Of a stretch of 10,513 bases of DNA, positions 6,271 to 10,513 are shown piece by piece. The translations under genes and the position numbers were made by a program. The stretch lies in contig JALLBK010001688.1 of the NCBI GenBank assembly GCA_036940085.1, positions 1-10,513 on the forward strand, given 5' to 3'. The notes beneath the pieces were generated by a model that was not told the origin of the DNA, made no database searches, and worked only from the letters and a program-made list of their open reading frames with translations. Positions within the stretch are counted from its first letter, which is position 1; each line of letters opens with the position of its first letter. The stretch comes from Discostella pseudostelligera (Eukaryota; Bacillariophyta; Thalassiosirophyceae; Thalassiosirales; Thalassiosiraceae).

Positions 6271-8269
6271 ATGAAACCACCGGCTCTCTTCTTCCAGCTA
6301 TGGCTTTGTCACAGCGTCGCCGTTGTTGGCAGTATCGTTCTGCAAACGTGCAGCATCAACGCGTTCTCCCGCCCACCGCCAGCTGCATTCACATCACTCC
6401 TCACTCGTCATCATGTCGCTGCTCGAGCAAGATCGATTAGTTCTTTTACAAAATTCACTCCACACTCTCCTATTAGATCACGTCAATCGTCATCATCACT
6501 GCTCTCCCTATCTCCCAGTGACTTATCACGCAGCTACGATTCACTACTCGAGCGTCTCCCTCCCCAAAATATCCTAACTGCCATTGATCAATCGTCCGGT
6601 GCACCCATCACCGCCCCCGATCTCTCCACCTCAGCCGGTATATCCCTCTCCCAAGCTCGGAAAGAATTAACCACCCTAGCCTCCTTAACACGTGGGGATA
6701 TTGCCGTCTCCTCCAATGGGGAATTAATCTACACTTTCCCACCCAATGTCTCGTCGGCATTACGTGAAACGAACACCAAATACAAGGCAATGAAAGTATG
6801 GGAGGAGAAAGTATATCCTACTGGATTGTATGTGACTAAATTGGGATTTGGATTAGTGTTACTAGCCTCGTTGGTGGCGATTTTTAGTACTATTTTCTTC
6901 ATTTCAAGTGGTGGTGGTGGGAGTAGTAGTGATCGAGATGACGATGATCGGAGAGAGAGACGAGGTGGTGGTGGAATGATGGGAATGTCAGGAGGATTTG
7001 GGGGATTCTGGGGACCTTCTCCGTTCGACTTTTTCTATTATCGTCCATACTATTCGAGATATTATTATGTCGATGATGGTTCTGGAGGAGCCAGAAGAGG
7101 CAGAAGAAACGACGATGAAATGGGATTCTTAGAATCAGTATTCTCGTACGTGTTTGGTGATGGCAATCCCAATGGTGATGTGGAGGTACGACGATTAAGT
7201 CTGGCAGCCGAAATGATTCGTAAGAATGGTGGTGCAGTATCGGCGGAGCAGCTTGCACCGTATTGTGATGATGCACCCATGCCGAACATGGAAGAAGTAG
7301 TCGAAGGGGAGAAGGAACGTGCCTATGTCGACGAAAGCTTTGTGTTGCCCATTGTGGCACAGTTGGATGGCGAGCCGCAAGTTACGGAAGAGGGGGATAT
7401 TGTCTATGTCTTTCCAGAGTTGATGACATCGGCTTCTTCGTCTTCATCATCGTCGTCGTCGTCGTCCCTAACATCGAAAGAATCGGCGAGAATGCGAAGA
7501 GAATCGAGAATATTGCGTCGCGCAGGATTAGATGAGGATGCACCCACCAGCACCATCAAGACATTGCTGGCCATGAATGGAATTAGTACAAGGGGGGCGT
7601 TGGAACGATCTGATCTCATTGATGTATTGGAACGAGCATTGCCAGATGGTCCGGAGGATGTGAATGAAGACGTTGATGCCGATCCTTCATTGTTATTGGA
7701 ACGTGAATTCAAATTCAGTTTAGCGTCACCGATACAGACACTCCTTGCTGGTGGTTTGGGCGTGGTGAATCTTGGTGGAGCNCAAATTCAGTTTAGCGTC
7801 ACCGATACAGACACTCCTTGCTGGTGGTTTGGGCGTGGTGAATCTTGGTGGAGCGCTTTACCTTGGCAATCTCCTTGGACAGTATGCATCCTACGGCATT
7901 CGACTACCTTCTTACATGGGCGTCATACAACAATTCTATCCGTTGCTATTAGGATATGCCGTCCTCTTCAATGCCATACCTGTGATAAGGAATGCATGGA
8001 TTCAGGGACAGAATGCGAAGATTCAACGTCGGAATGAGGCGCGTAAATCTTGGAAAGCACTGTTGGAGAGAAATGCAGGTACCGTCAAGCGGAAGTTGGC
8101 GGCAGCAGCCCGTTTTGGAAGACGGATGAGACAGCTTGGATCGGGTGTGGGGGATATTATCTTTGATACAAATAAGGATTTGAAGGAAATGGAAAAGAAG
8201 AAGGAGAGGGATATGATGAAAGATTTTGATAAAGTATTGGAGGAGAAGAGTGGTTCCGCTTGGGAGTAG
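6271..8269 (+). CDS. Plastid-targeted membrane protein resembling At5g03900; frame broken by an assembly duplication
   Basis: Homologue of a plant chloroplast protein of unknown function (At5g03900 type), recognised from recall of conserved segments, not a search. As given the frame breaks at the N at 7782. Leaving out one 72-bp copy plus the N gives one uninterrupted 641-aa protein from the ATG at 6271 to the TAG at 8267-8269. Residues 1-31 resemble a signal peptide, with A31|F32 (SINAFSR) and a Ser/Arg-rich stretch to about 80, the form of a diatom bipartite plastid presequence. A winged-helix-like segment at 95-157 ends ELIYTFP. A membrane helix lies at 188-212. A Gly/Asp/Tyr-rich loop follows to 283, then the hallmark FLESVFSYVFGDGNPNGD at 286-303. 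A second helical repeat ends DIVYVFPEL at 376-384. After it come a poly-Ser tract at 389-399 and a SAP-like helical stretch at about 428-458. Membrane segments at about 484-512 and 526-548 and a basic, charged C-terminus complete it. The lack of introns suits a compact algal gene. Confidence 0.75.
7434..7470 (+). repeat. Ser-coding trinucleotide repeat
   Basis: A run of TCT/TCA/TCG codons encodes consecutive serines (about residues 389-399) in the plastid membrane protein. It includes a pure (TCG)n stretch that may vary in length between alleles. Confidence 0.7.
7710..7854. repeat. 72-bp exact duplication around a single N (assembly gap)
   Basis: Positions 7710-7781 and 7783-7854 are identical over all 72 bases and meet at the lone N at 7782. 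The extra 73 bp shift the frame of the surrounding gene, and removing one copy plus the N restores it. This is the pattern of two contig ends that overlap but were joined with a nominal gap. Confidence 0.95.
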
Positions 8270-9238
8270 AGTCTTAATAATTAGAGGAGTTAATAATGAA
8301 CATCCCCAATTATTTCCAGCGGCAATTGCACTTATTTGTATTTGAGCAAATTGCCCTCGAATATTGATCGTCCCGCGCCACTTCCAAGAATGATAAGTAT
8401 CTTTTGAGTGCTTGGCTCCGACATTCTCTGCTTGTCATCATTACTGAATTGGTATCCGATATATCCTTAGTGATATGAAAGAAAATAACGACAAAGAATG
8501 ATTGAGCAGAGATGATTATTTTCTGATACCGAATAAAACTATCACTATCGCTTTACTCACACTAGCTTGGCTCCGACATTTTCTACTTGTCATCATTACT
8601 GAATTGGTATCCAATGTATCCTTAGTGATATGAAAGAAAATAACGACAAAGAATGATTGAGCAGAGATGATTGTTTTTGGTGCTGGGGCTTCGTCTCGGA
8701 AACCGGTGCATAAATGCTCAACAAATGAAGTAATTATTCATCTCAATCCATCACAACATTCCATCGCTTGTCGTATTTAAGAGATATAGCCGCATGCATT
8801 TACGAGATATGAGTCACAGCATCGATACAAGTATCGTTCGTGCCCCCTCACCAGCAGAACTCATGGCGCCTCGGTTTTTACTACGGCATGGAAATTGAAT
8901 GAAATCCATCGACGGCGACGACGACAAGAACCGCTGAACAGACACAATGAATCAGCTTACTTACAATCTCCCTATCAGTGCGACCATGTAGATGAAATGG
9001 GTATTCATGGCGTAATGATGGATCTTCCGCACGAAGGTGGACGTCATGCTCATGATGGCGGCAGAACGGATGAACACCGATAATATCCCAAGCATGGTTC
9101 GACTAATATCGTTCTACCATGTTTAACGACTGTATTAACACTACAGCGCCTGAAACAAATATGGCAACTTCTGTACACAGCATGCTCATGCAGAGCGATA
9201 CCGCAAGAGCGGTAAGAAGTATGTCAGTTCGGTGGTGT
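8270..9238. other. Long intergenic region with a 108-bp direct repeat
   Basis: This is 969 bp of 3' flank shared by two convergent genes. It contains the direct repeat at 8410-8672, an AATAAA at 8532-8537 between the copies (a possible polyadenylation signal), and a small palindrome CGATAC-AA-GTATCG at 8823-8836. A 62-codon frame at 8895-9083 (+) has no domain. No RNA gene was recognised. Confidence 0.5.
8410..8672. repeat. 108-bp imperfect direct repeat, 47-bp spacer
   Basis: Copies at 8410-8517 and 8565-8672 begin GCTTGGCTCCGACATT and end GCAGAGATGATT. They differ at four positions, all transitions, and have no indels. There are no terminal inverted repeats and no open frame, so this looks like a local segmental duplication or part of a noncoding repeat family. 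Confidence 0.9.
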
Positions 9239-10511
9239 TCAAAGTCTCGACACCAATCCACTCTCCTTTAACCGATCTTCTGCCCTTGCCTGCAATACCT
9301 CACCAAACACATCCAATCTCAAGAATTGACGTAATTCTTGAACAGATCGCACACCAAATGCTTGAGGTGCCGAAGTCTCCCCCATATCCTTGGCGGAACT
9401 GACAATCCCTCCACCATTGGGTGGCACCTTGCCCTCGGGCAACACAAACTCCTTCTTCATCCAATGTTGCAATCTCCGCACGACGTACAACATGGTCTTC
9501 ATATCACGCTCCAAATCAAATCCCAACAACTCGGCTAAACCAAGATAGATGCATAATCCATGTTGTACATCATCGGTGAAGAAGCGTGTGGTAGGATTTG
9601 GCTTGATGCGAATGATTCCATCCTCATTGTTCTTCGAAGCTTCATCGATAATGCATGGAGAGAGTACCGCGCCAAGTCGAGAGTTGTGAGTNATCCTCAT
9701 TGTTCTTCGAAGCTTCATCGATAATGCATGGAGAGAGTACCGCGCCAAGTCGAGAGTTGTGAGTAAGGCCATAGCCCATTAATTTGGCCAATGTTCCTTC
9801 ACGATGGATAAGTCCTGGTGTGCTACCACCGTCAATGTCACTGCCATCTACCTCCTCGTTGGAATTCTCTTTACCAAACAAATCCTGCCATTCCCTCCGA
9901 AGTGCCACACTCGTCAATCCACTCCGTTCACCCAACTCATGCGGACTATTTCCTAACCAATTCATAACTTGTCGTCCAATGGGTTCTCCTCCATGCAATG
10001 CCGTAATCGGATCGTATCCCCGCGGTGACAAGAGTCGTTCAATGGCATCAATCACAAAGTACATTTCCCCACCGGCAATGGACGTGATGAGCTGTCCTGC
10101 CAATGGTCTGGCGGCACCATCGGCATAGAAGCGTGGGAGTGGGGTGCGTTCTTTATTGGTATTCCATGAGATCATACCCACGTCGTTTTCACCAAAGATG
10201 GGAGAGTCGGAATCATCCTTGCCACCAAAGAGGGCCACCAATATACATGGATGTAAAATCTGATTGGTCGAATTGAGAGTGCATGATAAGAACCCAAGTG
10301 ACGAATAGGGATCAGCATGGTCTGACAGTGCGTGTGTTAGCAGTAACTCCAGCGTCGGTGACGATGGTGGAATACTGCTATTTGGAGTAAGTTGGTGGAA
10401 AGATGAAGTAGTCGTCGACAGAATTGCCGGAGGAGCCGAGACTCCGGCAGCCGCAGTAGAACCCTCCTTGGCCTGCTTCAACTGCTTATGCGTCTGCGCT
10501 GCCAGAACCAT
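9239..10511 (-). CDS. Octopine/opine dehydrogenase-like protein, C-terminal part; 5' end open and frame broken by an assembly duplication
   Basis: Resembles the NAD(P)-dependent opine dehydrogenase family, which reductively joins an amino acid and a 2-oxo acid. The visible part matches the catalytic C-terminal helical domain; the NAD-binding Rossmann part is missing and should lie beyond 10513. The frame shifts at the N at 9692. Omitting one 72-bp copy plus the N gives 399 residues from the Met at 10511 to the TGA at 9241-9239. Supporting motifs are NQILHP at 83-88 (H87, matching the substrate His), a GGEMYFVIDAIERLL helix at 148-161, LTHNSRLG at 249-256, and RFFTDDVQHG at 285-294, where Arg and the Asp five residues on match the family's R..D pair. 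A helix of about 24 residues follows. The Met at 10511 is only two bases from the window edge and may be internal. A Ser/Thr/Pro-rich stretch at 17-52 is unusual for this position. Substrate cannot be predicted. Confidence 0.6.
9620..9764. repeat. 72-bp exact duplication around a single N (assembly gap)
   Basis: Positions 9620-9691 and 9693-9764 are identical over all 72 bases and meet at the lone N at 9692. As at 7782, the surplus is 73 bp and breaks a conserved reading frame that closes once one copy plus the N is discounted. Confidence 0.95.
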
Positions 10512-10513
10512 GG

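Noticed and set aside
7710..7860. Programmed frameshift or in-frame repeat in the plastid membrane protein
   Set aside because: The duplication is exact, meets at an N and adds 73 bp. An identical-length case occurs at 9692, so an assembly artefact explains it better.
8410..8672. CRISPR array or transposon ends
   Set aside because: There are only two 108-bp direct copies, no terminal inverted repeats, no target-site duplication and no transposase. The host is eukaryotic.
8895..9083. 62-codon plus-strand frame and a GTAAGTAAG donor-like site on the opposite strand
   Set aside because: Neither frame has a domain, a partner exon or a plausible start context.

Overview
The window reads as nuclear DNA of a unicellular alga with a secondary plastid, most probably a diatom or close stramenopile. 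Three things point there. Genes are compact with short introns (72-120 nt, GT..AG). Several proteins carry Asn-, Ser- or Thr/Pro-rich low-complexity tracts. The gene at 6271-8269 starts with a signal-peptide-like segment followed by an Ala|Phe junction resembling the ASAFAP motif of bipartite plastid presequences. The species cannot be named from sequence alone.

Layout: (1) 65-1637, + strand, a two-exon DHHC protein S-acyltransferase that ends after its third membrane helix. (2) 1948-2736, - strand, a two-exon secreted/type I membrane protein with a mucin-like ectodomain and a Cys-rich cytosolic tail, not recognised. (3) 3196-4200, - strand, an intact three-exon gene with a degenerate ZZ-like zinc finger and a PB1 domain. 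(4) 4573-5858, - strand, a second ZZ-like/PB1 gene with the same exon phases. It has two PB1 units, but frameshifts and a stop break its 5' two thirds, so it is called a pseudogene. (5) 5859-6270, a divergent intergenic region with a cluster of E2F-like sites and two small inverted repeats. (6) 6271-8269, + strand, a plastid-targeted membrane protein resembling the uncharacterised plant chloroplast protein At5g03900. (7) 8270-9238, noncoding, with a 108-bp direct repeat. (8) 9239-10511, - strand, the C-terminal part of an octopine/opine-dehydrogenase-like protein whose 5' end lies beyond the window.

Two single-N gaps (7782 and 9692) each sit between two identical 72-bp copies of the same sequence. 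Each adds 73 bp and shifts the reading frame of a conserved gene. Dropping one copy plus the N restores a single frame in both genes. The shared 72-bp length points to un-collapsed overlaps between contig ends, not to biology.

There is no operon-like organisation. The most interesting local feature is the tandem ZZ-like/PB1 pair. In it a 60-nt phase-1 exon encoding the first PB1 strand occurs three times, and the intact copy has extra OPCA-like segments inside its PB1 domain.
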